A DNA stretch of 64,000 bases. It comes from an uncultured Prevotellaceae bacterium (GTDB taxonomy: Bacteria > Bacteroidota > Bacteroidia > Bacteroidales > Bacteroidaceae). Both the position numbers and the translations under genes were made by a program. Below the pieces are notes generated by a model, which saw only the letters and a program-made list of their open reading frames with translations, ran no database searches and had not been told where the DNA came from. Positions 7,400 through 13,581 of this stretch are shown one piece after another (the stretch's first letter is position 1; every line of letters begins with the position of its first letter). The stretch is from the NCBI GenBank assembly GCA_900316285.1, contig ONCG01000030.1, positions 1 to 64,000 of the forward strand. Direction: 5' to 3'.

Positions 7400-7580
7400 C
7401 GTTTTATCGGAAAGAAATTAGAATAATTTTGATAAATTTTGAATTAGATTTTTGATAAATTTCTCGCGGAGCGACCCATTGCCCTTTGTAGGGACGGGGT
7501 TTAATCCCCGTCCGCAAGCTGTCATGTGCCTTGCTGATGGGCAATAAAGCCCATCCCTACAAACTGGGTGGGGGGACTCC
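7400..7580. repeat. Dispersed repeats between two minus-strand genes
   Basis: An AT-rich TTTTGATAAATTTTGAATTA stretch ending CTCGCGGAGCGA (also near 6770 and 9920) is followed by two hairpins, GGACGGGGTTTAATCCCCGTCC and GATGGGCAATAAAGCCCATC, facing each other as an inverted pair (TGTAGGGA...TCCCTACA). Confidence 0.6.
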
Positions 7581-7583
7581 GGA

Positions 7584-8369
7584 TTAGCGGTGGGTGTTAT
7601 ATTCTCCCTCGCAGACCTTCAAGAAGTGCTCCTCGTCTAATATCCAGTCGAACGATGCCACAAAGGTGTTGCGCTTGCCGTTGCCGTTTAAGAACGGGCT
7701 GCGTGCGGCATTTCGAAATGCTTTCTCAATCTTCTTGATTCCGTATTTCTTGTGTGCCGCAACATATCTTTCCGTTCTTTGGTCGTTGAAATCCTGGATT
7801 CGCGGTATCTTGCTATCTGCGTTGTCGAGAATGCCGTTGAACCACGGCAAGACGTTCTTTAGGCAATACTCCTTTGCTTCTTCCATATTAAAACTTGCCG
7901 CCGCTGCCGCTGCCGCTTCCTCTGCATTAGCGACTGGTTCGCTAATATCTACAGCAGCGCAGCTGCTGCTTTCATTTTCATTTTCATTTTCATTTTCACT
8001 TTCATTTTCTTTTTCTTTTTCTATTTCATTTTCATTTTCCTTTTCTATTTCATTTTCATTTTCTTTTTTATGCATTGCAAAATATGCATTTGCATTTTTT
8101 GAGTGGTTTTCCCATCGTTTGTTGGCAGCTTCCTTTCTTTTTTCGCACAACTGCTGATATTTTTTTATATCGATGTTGATTTGCATGCGCATGAAGCGGA
8201 AGGCCAGCAGGATGTCGGATTCCACGAGTTGCTCTTCCTTTTGTAAGTCGAGCGACCCATCGTTGAGCCAAGTGAAGATGTGGCGGAAGAGCCTTCCCAG
8301 CTGCTCATCGCTGAGACAGCTGAGAGGCTCCCATTGGTTGGGATAGAGCACAAAAGCTTTAGGCTTCAT
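7584..8369 (-). CDS. DUF6291-domain protein with hexanucleotide-encoded linker
   Basis: This 261-residue protein has an N-terminal domain (about 1-85) that matches DUF6291: YPNQWEPLSCLSDEQLGRLF at 9-28 and a helical RFMRMQINIDIKKYQQLCEK. Such proteins are common in Bacteroidales phage-like or replication-linked clusters. Residues ~100-134 are a low-complexity Glu/Asn run encoded by an imperfect TTTTCA hexamer tract (7968-8071 on the plus strand), followed by a short Ala run. The C-terminal domain (about 165-261) is basic and alpha/beta, with YVAAHKKYGIKKIEKAFRNA. A role in replication initiation, as for DnaD-like proteins, is a guess from the architecture. Confidence 0.7.
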   Translation of the reverse strand: MKPKAFVLYPNQWEPLSCLSDEQLGRLFRHIFTWLNDGSLDLQKEEQLVESDILLAFRFMRMQINIDIKKYQQLCEKRKEAANKRWENHSKNANAYFAMHKKENENEIEKENENEIEKEKENESENENENENESSSCAAVDISEPVANAEEAAAAAAASFNMEEAKEYCLKNVLPWFNGILDNADSKIPRIQDFNDQRTERYVAAHKKYGIKKIEKAFRNAARSPFLNGNGKRNTFVASFDWILDEEHFLKVCEGEYNTHR

Positions 8370-8393
8370 CGTCGGATAATTGATAATTGATAA

Positions 8394-8530
8394 TTATGTC
8401 ACTTCGTTCCATGACTTTTGTCACAACTCGGCCAAATAGATGCAAGCATCTTTGGCTCTCGCTGCTCCAAAAGTTAATAATTCTTTCCCCGCTGTCACTC
8501 TGAAAGCGGCAGAGCCGAGCGATGATTACC
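8394..8530. repeat. Structured dispersed repeat (CTTCGTTCCATGAC type), copy 1
   Basis: The sequence ACTTCGTTCCATGACTTTTG is followed by a hairpin GCCAAA.GATGC/GCATC.TTTGGC and closes with CAAAAGT; it then runs into the GAAAGCGGCAGAGCCGAGCG block and GATGATTACC. A second copy at 46567-46711 has different but again complementary stem bases. It overlaps the last codons of the HNH gene. Confidence 0.7.
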
Positions 8531-9169
8531 TTCGCCAGTTTGCGCGGCAGGCTTTGAGGCTTCCCCCTTTTTGGGGGGATTAGAGGGGGGCTCCATATTG
8601 GCTTCAATCCACGCAGAATGCAGGGTGTAGTGAAGTACGTTAACGAGATGCACGATCTCGCGATACATCGGCACGGAGATGTAGAGAGGGCGATAGCCGT
8701 GGAAGCGGTATTTCTTTATGATATGATCATTCACATTGCCACCCATTGCCCTAATGCATGCTTTCGCACTATGGAAGAGCCATTGCAGGTGGCCACGCTC
8801 GTCGAGCAAGGCAACAGGCTTCACTTCAAGCAATAGCACGTCGCGAGCATGCTGATGATTCTCACTCGAGGTCACCCACTCCAGGTTCTCGGCTCGGTTG
8901 TCGGTCTTCACGCCGTTCTTGTGGTTCACCTCCAGCCCTTCGCGCCAGCCTTCCACAAAGGCAGTGGCCACGAGGTTGTGGACTAAACAATGTTTTTGCT
9001 GACCTTTATAAAACAGCGTAACTTTCCGATAACCACGAGAAACCTTGCGTGGCCGGAGCACCAGGCCGGTGTGCGCATTACGCACACGGCCTTGGTTGCT
9101 CACTTCGTATCGGGTATACGGCACTTCACATTTGTGCCAGCGTTCTTCTTGTTGTATCATACATTTCAA
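8495..9169 (-). CDS. NUMOD4-HNH homing-endonuclease-like protein with repeat-derived tail
   Basis: NUMOD4 (about residues 10-45: RWHKCEVPYTRYEVSNQGRV) is followed by an HNH nuclease domain with HNLVATAF (64-71), VNHKNG (81-86) and DNRAENLEWVTSSENHQHA (90-108). This is the standard layout of phage and group-I-intron-type HNH endonucleases that nick or cut DNA. After a C-terminal domain, the last ~30 residues (from PPSNPPKKGE) are encoded by dispersed repeats, including the GAGCCGAGCGATGATTACC block, so the natural stop has probably been lost. The gene starts 4 bp after the stop of the 128-aa gene at 9173-9559, so the two are likely co-transcribed. Confidence 0.8.
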   Translation of the reverse strand: MKCMIQQEERWHKCEVPYTRYEVSNQGRVRNAHTGLVLRPRKVSRGYRKVTLFYKGQQKHCLVHNLVATAFVEGWREGLEVNHKNGVKTDNRAENLEWVTSSENHQHARDVLLLEVKPVALLDERGHLQWLFHSAKACIRAMGGNVNDHIIKKYRFHGYRPLYISVPMYREIVHLVNVLHYTLHSAWIEANMEPPSNPPKKGEASKPAAQTGEGNHRSALPLSE

Positions 9170-9172
9170 AGA

Positions 9173-9559
9173 TTAATTGTTATACAATGCATCAGGGTAC
9201 AAACTGCGCTCCAGTGCATTGAGGAAACTCAGCACCAATCGGGATAGTTCCATTCGGCTCTCAAGGGTGTTTTCAACAGCACTCACTTCAATGAGAGTGC
9301 TGGCGAGAGCACTGGCCGACGTCGGATTCTCTGGATCCCAGTAGGCGAGAAAGAGCGTCGCGACATGCTCGGTGTGCCGAGCGTTCCAACCAAAGCGTAT
9401 GGAGGAATCTATGCCGTAGCAAAAGAGTACATCGGTAAGCTGTTGGCAGAACAGCAGCTGATTGGCGGGGAAACCAATGTATTTCACTTTCATGGAAAAA
9501 TCTCTCACCAGTTCCCGCATCATCTTGAAATCTTCGTGATTAGGCTTTATTGCAATCAT
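9173..9559 (-). CDS. Hypothetical protein upstream of the HNH gene (128 aa)
   Basis: This soluble, mostly helical protein belongs to no family I can name. Visible features are an N-terminal charged segment (IKPNHEDFKMMRELVRDFSM), a central FGWNARHTEHVATLFLAYWD, and a C-terminal helix rich in Leu/Glu (ESRMELSRLVLSFLNALERS). It is upstream of, and nearly contiguous with, the HNH endonuclease gene on the same strand, so the two probably share a transcript. Function unknown. Confidence 0.6.
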   Translation of the reverse strand: MIAIKPNHEDFKMMRELVRDFSMKVKYIGFPANQLLFCQQLTDVLFCYGIDSSIRFGWNARHTEHVATLFLAYWDPENPTSASALASTLIEVSAVENTLESRMELSRLVLSFLNALERSLYPDALYNN

Positions 9560-9600
9560 TTTTTATAATTGATAATTGATTTTTAATCGGAAAAGTTTTC

Positions 9601-9845
9601 TCCACAGATTCCACAGATTTACGCAGATTTTTTATCGAACAGAAATTATCATGAATTGAACATGAATTATCCAGAAATTCTTCTTTTTGCGGATGATACG
9701 AACGAAATCGGAACTTGGAGGATATGGTGTTTCCCACCATCGGTCTACGTCTGACAAAGGTCGTCATGATAAACGAGTTTATCAATGCGGACCTCTGTCA
9801 AACGTATGATTCCGCGAGCGGAATCGCCCTCCATCGTCTCATCCG
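9601..9845. repeat. CACAGATT block plus structured element, copy 2 (interior inverted)
   Basis: The flank (9601-9689) matches 6325-6412. The element proper (9690-9845, 156 bp) starts with the same CGGATGATACGAACGAAAT repeat, but its interior is the reverse complement of copy 1: the MGGTG hairpin comes first, then the stem capped by TGATAAACGAGTTTATCA (9767-9784), then GATTCCGCGAGCGGAATC (9808-9825). The cap differs from copy 1 by a compensatory C-G to T-A pair. Confidence 0.75.
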
Positions 9846-10056
9846 AGTGTCCGTGAGAATCCGTGTAATCCGTGGAGCAAAAACATTTTGTTAGATTTTG
9901 TATTAAATTTTGAACAATTTCTCGCGGAGCGATAAAAAACCTGCATTATAGCCGCCCCTTATCAAGGGGCTCTAAATCTCGCGCAGCGACCCCTTCTTGT
10001 TCGGGCAGACACGGGGGTCTGCCCCTACCGTTGGGTGTAACGCAATCCGGATGGCT
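9846..10056. repeat. Composite repeat block
   Basis: It contains ATCCGTGTAATCCGTGGAGC, AAACATTTTGTTAGATTTTG, CTCGCGGAGCGA, CCCCTTATCAAGGGG and the GGGCAGACACGGGGGTCTGC hairpin. No gene is seen. Confidence 0.55.
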
Positions 10057-10088
10057 AACTCTAAACTCTCAACTCTCAACTCTCAACT
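10057..10088. repeat. AACTCTC heptamer run at the 3' end of the SH3-barrel gene
   Basis: About four units of AACTCTC/AACTCTA. The run includes the stop codon (10076-10078) of the SH3-barrel gene, so the last few residues come from the repeat. The same heptamer is found inside cysS and the TPR lipoprotein gene. Confidence 0.75.
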
Positions 10089-10411
10089 GAAGCGCTTTGC
10101 GCGTCGAGGCTGTAGCTTGTCACATGAGCCAGGCGCAGGGTACGCCAGCCACCTACAGTAAAGTCATAGTAGTTCACATAGCCTTCGGGGCGCACTCTCC
10201 CACCCCTCAGCCCATCCGGGCAGCTCCCCTCAGGCAGGGGAGCAGTGGGGCCTTTCGGCAGAGAGTCAGTGGGAATCAGATCGAGGCATGTCGTGCCGGT
10301 TGCCTTGCGCAACGTGCGGTCCTTCTTGCGATAGTGGAACGTGACGATGGTCTCGTTCAGCAGTTGGCGAAACTCCTGTTGCCACTGCTCAGCTGTTAAT
10401 GGTTTCTTCAT
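10076..10411 (-). CDS. SH3-beta-barrel (DUF2693-like) protein with internal repeat insertion
   Basis: This 111-residue protein has the start MKKPLTAEQWQQEFRQLLNE and the core VTFHYRKKDRTLRKATGT...GYVNYYDFTVGGWRTLRLAH, which match the small Bacteroidales SH3-beta-barrel-fold/DUF2693 proteins (function unknown). Between the two core parts is a ~30-residue insertion (TDSLPKGPTAPLPEGSCPDG and onward), proline/glycine rich and encoded by a hairpin (CCCCTCAGGCAGGGG), that homologues as I know them lack. Its ATG overlaps the stop of the upstream membrane-protein gene (ATGA), so the two are coupled. The frame is also open 40 codons upstream, but that part lies in the membrane-protein gene. Confidence 0.7.
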   Translation of the reverse strand: MKKPLTAEQWQQEFRQLLNETIVTFHYRKKDRTLRKATGTTCLDLIPTDSLPKGPTAPLPEGSCPDGLRGGRVRPEGYVNYYDFTVGGWRTLRLAHVTSYSLDAQSASVES

Positions 10412-10554
10412 GGCTTCAGAATGATTGAGAAAAACACAATATATAAAAAGGTCACAGAGATTGCTCCGATGGTGAACACCCACCACCATTGCTCGAGGTT
10501 CTTCGGCTTCGGGAATGTCCAGCGAAGCCACGGGTTCTTTATTCTTTCTTTCAT
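10408..10554 (-). CDS. Small single-span membrane protein
   Basis: This 48-residue protein starts MKERIKNPWLRWTFPKPKN, with one transmembrane helix (about residues 24-45, VFTIGAISVTFLYIVFFSII) and a basic N-terminus. It overlaps the SH3-barrel gene by four bases. It is the first gene after a promoter and structured leader (10626-10725) that duplicates the HU leader. Function unknown; small membrane proteins often accompany SH3-barrel/HU genes in Bacteroidales elements (recollection, not checked). Confidence 0.7.
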   Translation of the reverse strand: MKERIKNPWLRWTFPKPKNLEQWWWVFTIGAISVTFLYIVFFSIILKP

Positions 10555-10625
10555 TTTCTTTTTTTTAAAATGTTATTACCGCACTGTCGATGGACCGGTC
10601 TTTCATCCGTGTGGTTTCTGGGTGC

Positions 10626-10725
10626 AAGTGTGGTGCAAGGCGAACGCAGAGCCGAGCTCGCTCGAGCTATGCTGAGCCGCAGCCCACACTCGCCGTTGCA
10701 TCCTCATTGCGACGGCAAAAGTACG
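10626..10725 (-). promoter_or_regulatory. Promoter and structured 5' leader of the membrane/SH3 operon (copy 2)
   Basis: On the minus strand TACTTTTG (10716-10723) is followed by CCGTCGCAATGAGGATGC and AACGG (hairpin) and the same GC-rich helices as at 6017-6116. The distance from the expected transcription start to the start codon is about 155 nt at both loci. Confidence 0.65.
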
Positions 10726-10739
10726 ACAATGAAACAGAA

Positions 10740-10906
10740 TTTCCCTGGTACGTAGTAGGTACGCGTACCAGGTACGCGTACCAGGTACGTACCTGGTACG
10801 GTTTTTGCGTTAACGTATTGATAGGCAACAAGATACAAAGTTGTAAAACGCACACCCATTAACGGCAAATCCGTACCAGGTACGATTTGCATCCGTACCA
10901 GGTACG
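10740..10906. promoter_or_regulatory. Operator-like array of CGTACCAGGTACG palindromes
   Basis: Perfect copies of the 13-bp palindrome lie at 10764-10776, 10777-10789, 10788-10800 (reverse form CGTACCTGGTACG), 10872-10884 and 10894-10906; imperfect ones at about 10740 and 10751. Spacings of 11, 13, 13, 11 and 22 bp place sites close to one DNA face. The array sits upstream of the minus-strand promoter at 10716. Confidence 0.7.
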
Positions 10907-10907
10907 A

Positions 10908-11090
10908 ATGGTGAAAAAACGAATAGATGAGTGTGTTGTCGGTGCTTTGTCGGACAAGGAACTCAACAAAGGGGGAACTTATAAGAAATTCTTATTAGTT
11001 CGCCAAGAGCCCGAAAGCAATAGGTGTTTTGCAGAAAAAGTTGTACCCTTTGTGGCGCTTAAGAACAGATTTATGCGACGCATCGCATAA
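10908..11090 (+). CDS. Possible small basic protein (doubtful)
   Basis: The 60-residue frame starts ATG GTG directly after the last CGTACCAGGTACG site: MVKKRIDECVVGALSDKELN, then a basic stretch. It has no known family, no clear TAnnTTTG promoter, and its 3' end runs into a repeat (ATGCGACGCATCGCAT). It may be a chance open frame. Confidence 0.2.
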   Translation: MVKKRIDECVVGALSDKELNKGGTYKKFLLVRQEPESNRCFAEKVVPFVALKNRFMRRIA

Positions 11091-11101
11091 ATTCATGACG
11101 C

Positions 11102-11240
11102 AGCATCTCTGTCAATCTTGCTTTCTGTCCTACGACCTTAACGCACCGCAGGCTCATTGCTCCTTACACGTTGCCATCTCCCTCCCTACGGGGGAGGGTC
11201 GGGGTAGGGCTCTTACACAACGCATGCGCCTTACCCGAGC
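11102..11240. repeat. Dispersed repeats upstream of the PIN module
   Basis: GCATCTCTGTCAATCTTGCT and TTCTGTCCTACGACCTTAAC recur as GCATCTCTGACAATCCCAC... at 12690-12742. A first copy of CCATCTCCCTCCCTACGGGG followed by GAGGGTCGGGGTAGGGCTCT lies at 11173-11213. Confidence 0.6.
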
Positions 11241-11250
11241 CGTAGGCTCT

Positions 11251-11341
11251 TTACCTGCTGCCATCTCCCTCCCTACGGGGGAGGGTCGGGGTAGGGCTCT
11301 TACCCGCACCGCAGGTGCTCCGCAAGGCTTGTGAAAAAGTA
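11251..11341. repeat. 90-bp direct repeat, left copy (flanks PIN toxin module)
   Basis: The sequence from TTACCTGCTGCCATCTCCCT through GGGTAGGGCTCTTACC to GCAGGTGCTCCGCAAGGCTT recurs almost unchanged at 12151-12242. Each copy ends with the CGCAAGSCTTG palindrome about 60 bp ahead of a promoter. Confidence 0.75.
11321..11336. promoter_or_regulatory. CACAAGSCTTGTG-type palindrome, upstream of PIN module
   Basis: CGCAAGGCTTGTGAAA, 55 bp before TATCTTTG. Related sites occur at 12223, 13489, 18592 and 21534, each upstream of an accessory-gene promoter. Confidence 0.5.
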
Positions 11342-11390
11342 AAAAAAATAAAAACTTGACAATTACCTTTGTCATCTCAAAAAATAATAA

Positions 11391-11398
11391 TATCTTTG
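11391..11398 (+). promoter_or_regulatory. Promoter -7 box (TATCTTTG) of the PIN module
   Basis: TATCTTTG with TTTG 19 bp upstream; 29 bp ahead of the antitoxin start. Confidence 0.65.
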
Positions 11399-11427
11399 CC
11401 AACAAATACAGCTAACAATTAAGAAAT

Positions 11428-11649
11428 ATGGCAACGACTGTTTTAAACGACGCACAATTAGAGCTTCTGAAGATGATGTCTGTCTTCAACACTCCTGAGG
11501 CCGTTTCCGACTTGAAGCAAGCAATATCCGACTATTTTGCTCGTAAAGCCGAAGACGAAATTAACAAGATGTGGGAAGAAGGAACGCTCAACAAAGAAAA
11601 AATCGAGCAGTTCCGCACTCTTCACGAACGCACTCCGTACCGACAATAA
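11428..11649 (+). CDS. Antitoxin partner of the PIN toxin
   Basis: This 73-residue acidic, helical protein ends three bases before the toxin ATG context. It begins MATTVLNDAQLELLKMMSVF and contains the segment ALSDLKQAISDYFARKAEDE-like (residues ~30-45), the pattern seen in short ribbon-free antitoxins that precede COG1569 PIN toxins in Bacteroidales. It probably binds the toxin and represses the shared promoter. Identification rests on size, position and the partner gene. Confidence 0.75.
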   Translation: MATTVLNDAQLELLKMMSVFNTPEAVSDLKQAISDYFARKAEDEINKMWEEGTLNKEKIEQFRTLHERTPYRQ

Positions 11650-11654
11650 GAAGT

Positions 11655-12074
11655 ATGGACAATATCGTTATCGACACCAATAGCCTTATCATGGCAATCT
11701 CTTCAAGGGGCGACTATCACAGAATTTGGAAGTCATTCCTTGCTGGTGACTATTACTTATGTATCTCCAATGAAATATTAGAAGAGTATGCAGAAGTAAT
11801 AGCCAGAAATATTAGTGTCAACGTGGCAAGGTTTATTATTTTCGCTATTTTGGAGAGAAAGAACGTAAAACAAATAACACCTTACTACAAATGGAATCTT
11901 ATCACTACTGATCCCGATGACAACAAATTTGTCGATTGCGCCATTTCAGCCAATGCAAAATTCATCGTTACTGAAGATCACCATTTCAATATTCTGAAAA
12001 AAATCCCATTCCCTTCCGTTAATGTTATTAGCATAGATGATTTCTTAGCCGAAATCAAGTCCAATTATTCATAA
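11655..12074 (+). CDS. PIN-domain toxin (COG1569 type)
   Basis: This 139-residue PIN-fold RNase has acidic residues at D7 (VIDTN), E40-E44 (SNEILEEY), D86-D89 (TDPDDNKFVD, with D94) and D108, as required for the metal-dependent nuclease site. The annotated start is the ATG at 11655, six bases after the antitoxin stop; an upstream in-frame extension would run through the antitoxin gene. The family comprises putative toxin components of type II systems. The module is flanked by a 90-bp direct repeat. Confidence 0.85.
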   Translation: MDNIVIDTNSLIMAISSRGDYHRIWKSFLAGDYYLCISNEILEEYAEVIARNISVNVARFIIFAILERKNVKQITPYYKWNLITTDPDDNKFVDCAISANAKFIVTEDHHFNILKKIPFPSVNVISIDDFLAEIKSNYS

Positions 12075-12150
12075 ACATCCCACCGCATCGCGTCTTTACA
12101 CGAGCCACCGGCTCCTTACTTGATGCGAAGCGACTTTACTCGCCCTGCAT

Positions 12151-12242
12151 CCTTACCTGCTGCCATCTCCCTCCCTACGGGGGAGGGTCGGGGTAGGGCT
12201 CTTTCCCACCCCGCAGGTGCTCCGCAAGCTTTGCGAAAGTGC
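12151..12242. repeat. 90-bp direct repeat, right copy
   Basis: Right-hand partner of 11251-11341. It lies between the PIN toxin gene and the MNT gene and includes the palindrome CGCAAGCTTTGCGAAA (12223-12238). Confidence 0.75.
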
Positions 12243-12283
12243 AAAAAACAACGAGATTATTTGTTTTATTCAAAGAATCTTCT

Positions 12284-12291
12284 TATCTTTG
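12284..12291 (+). promoter_or_regulatory. Promoter -7 box (TATCTTTG) of the orphan MNT gene
   Basis: TATCTTTG with TTTG-like bases near 12261; 17 bp ahead of the start codon at 12309. Confidence 0.6.
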
Positions 12292-12308
12292 CAGAAATGA
12301 ATTGAACG

Positions 12309-12602
12309 ATGAGCAGATCTGACTACATCTACATCTTGCAGTCATGCAGTAACAAGCTGAAAACCGAATATGGCATCAAGTCGCTTCGGCTTTTCGGCTC
12401 AATAGCTCGTGGTGAAGACCACGAAGGAAGTGACGTAGATGTTTTCGTGGATACGGAAACGCCTAATCCGTTTCTCTTAATGGATGCCAAAGACTACTTG
12501 GAACAGCAAGTGGGCCGCTCAGTCGACATCGTTCGCAATCATACAAACCTAAATCCCCGTTTACGCCATAGAATCGAACGCGATGGAGTCACTATCTTCT
12601 GA
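12309..12602 (+). CDS. Orphan MNT-type nucleotidyltransferase (MntA-like antitoxin)
   Basis: This 97-residue nucleotidyltransferase shows LFGSIARGE (28-36), SDVDVFVD (41-48) and a third Asp in RSVDIV (D73), so the active site is intact. Members normally precede a HEPN/HepT toxin gene; here no such gene follows. Only an 11-codon frame overlapping the end (MESLSSEQREF) is seen before repeats begin, so the toxin has been lost or the protein acts elsewhere. It is distantly similar to the MntA at 1919-2227, whose HepT could be an alternative partner (inference). Confidence 0.8.
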   Translation: MSRSDYIYILQSCSNKLKTEYGIKSLRLFGSIARGEDHEGSDVDVFVDTETPNPFLLMDAKDYLEQQVGRSVDIVRNHTNLNPRLRHRIERDGVTIF

Positions 12603-12689
12603 ACAAAGAGAATTTTAGTAACGAGCTTACCCCTTTGGAACAAGCCCTTCAATTCTTTATCAATTCGCTGTCAGAGCCAGCATAATTCT

Positions 12690-12742
12690 TCGGCATCTCT
12701 GACAATCCCACTTTCTGTCCTACGGTCTTAACTCCCCGCAGG
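12690..12742. repeat. Dispersed repeat, second copy of 11102-11152
   Basis: GCATCTCTGACAATCCCACT, TTCTGTCCTACGGTCTTAAC and CCCCGCAGGT, following the MNT gene. Confidence 0.6.
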
Positions 12743-12798
12743 TGTTTTTACCCGTTACTTTCTCAAACATAAGAGGATGATTGATTATAAGAAGCAAT

Positions 12799-12828
12799 AA
12801 AGGTGCGACGCATCGCACCTTTATCTTT
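12799..12828. terminator. Bidirectional terminator between MNT gene and secreted-protein gene
   Basis: Hairpin AAAGGTGCGA/TCGCACCTTT (10-bp stem, loop CGCA) with A- and T-rich flanks on both strands. Confidence 0.7.
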
Positions 12829-12849
12829 AGACTCATTGATGGCAATTCT

Positions 12850-13365
12850 TTATTTATAAGCGGTTCCTATTACCTGGACACCACCTCCAAGGGCAGCTGC
12901 CATTTTATTCGGATTGTCATGCACAAGAATCACGCCAGCCCCCAGCTTGGCGGCCTTCTTCTTCAACTTGTTCAGAGCACCCTTATAGCCCATGCTCGAG
13001 CCCAACGAGCCTCCCCAGGCAGACGTAGCTTTTAGTTCCTTGACACGCTTCAGGCCAATCACGTCGCTCTCCACATACGTCACCACCACCTGTTTCCAGT
13101 CGGCCTTGCTCTTGATCACCGGTACCTCTATGCCCTGCGAACACTCCTCCTTGCGTCCCGAAGCATACTCGATGTACTTAATCTCGCGCTTGTTTTTCTC
13201 ATTCAGCATCTCCTCCCCCGGAAATTGATATTGAATGCTCGTCTCACCATTCTTCACGATCTTCACGTTCAGTTCCTCACCCGAGCGCAGCACCACCTTG
13301 TCCTGCGCCTTCGCACCCACAGCCACTACAGCTGTCAGCACCATTAGAATCATTTTCTTCTTCAT
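12850..13365 (-). CDS. Secreted protein with RcsF/DUF4156-like C-terminal domain
   Basis: This 171-residue protein has a signal peptide (1-20, ending GAKA|Q). The N-terminal part (DKVVLRSGEELNVKIVKNGE) is beta-rich, as in Bacteroidales proteins that follow a 'K-x-G-x-x-I' strand. The C-terminal ~70 residues (RVKELKATSAWGGSLG onward, with KLKKKAAKLGAGVILVHDNP) resemble the YbjQ/RcsF/DUF4156 fold, in which a metal or lipid ligand may bind. Likely periplasmic; function unknown. Confidence 0.6.
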   Translation of the reverse strand: MKKKMILMVLTAVVAVGAKAQDKVVLRSGEELNVKIVKNGETSIQYQFPGEEMLNEKNKREIKYIEYASGRKEECSQGIEVPVIKSKADWKQVVVTYVESDVIGLKRVKELKATSAWGGSLGSSMGYKGALNKLKKKAAKLGAGVILVHDNPNKMAAALGGGVQVIGTAYK

Positions 13366-13445
13366 GTTCTTTCCTTTCTTTTATTAGTTAATAATATGCT
13401 TTTTTGCATTTGACACTAGTGTCCTTGCGCTTTCAAAACACTCCG

Positions 13446-13453
13446 CAAAATTA
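13446..13453 (-). promoter_or_regulatory. Promoter -7 box (TAATTTTG) of the RcsF-like gene
   Basis: Minus-strand TAATTTTG gives a leader of about 75 nt before the start at 13365. The -33 region is weak. Confidence 0.4.
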
Positions 13454-13488
13454 CTCCTTCTTCCCAACCCCTCCAAGCAAAATTCTAT

Positions 13489-13504
13489 CACAAGCCTTGT
13501 GAAA
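13489..13504. promoter_or_regulatory. CACAAGCCTTGTG palindrome upstream of the 207-aa gene
   Basis: CACAAGCCTTGTGAAA, a perfect 13-bp palindrome 55 bp before the -7 box at 13559. Confidence 0.5.
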
Positions 13505-13558
13505 CTGTGAAAAAGAAAAATTTATTCTTTAACCTCTTGCCAATCCAAATATTGTTTG

Positions 13559-13566
13559 TATATTTG
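13559..13566 (+). promoter_or_regulatory. Promoter -7 box (TATATTTG) of the low-GC island
   Basis: TATATTTG, 15 bp before the first start codon of the 207-aa gene; TTG-containing bases lie about 20 bp upstream. Confidence 0.6.
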
Positions 13567-13581
13567 TGGCGAGAAATATAA

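Noticed and set aside
10595-10892. Small open frames across the leader and palindrome array
   Set aside because: They cross a promoter, a conserved leader and operator-like repeats on both strands; a regulatory reading explains the sequence better.
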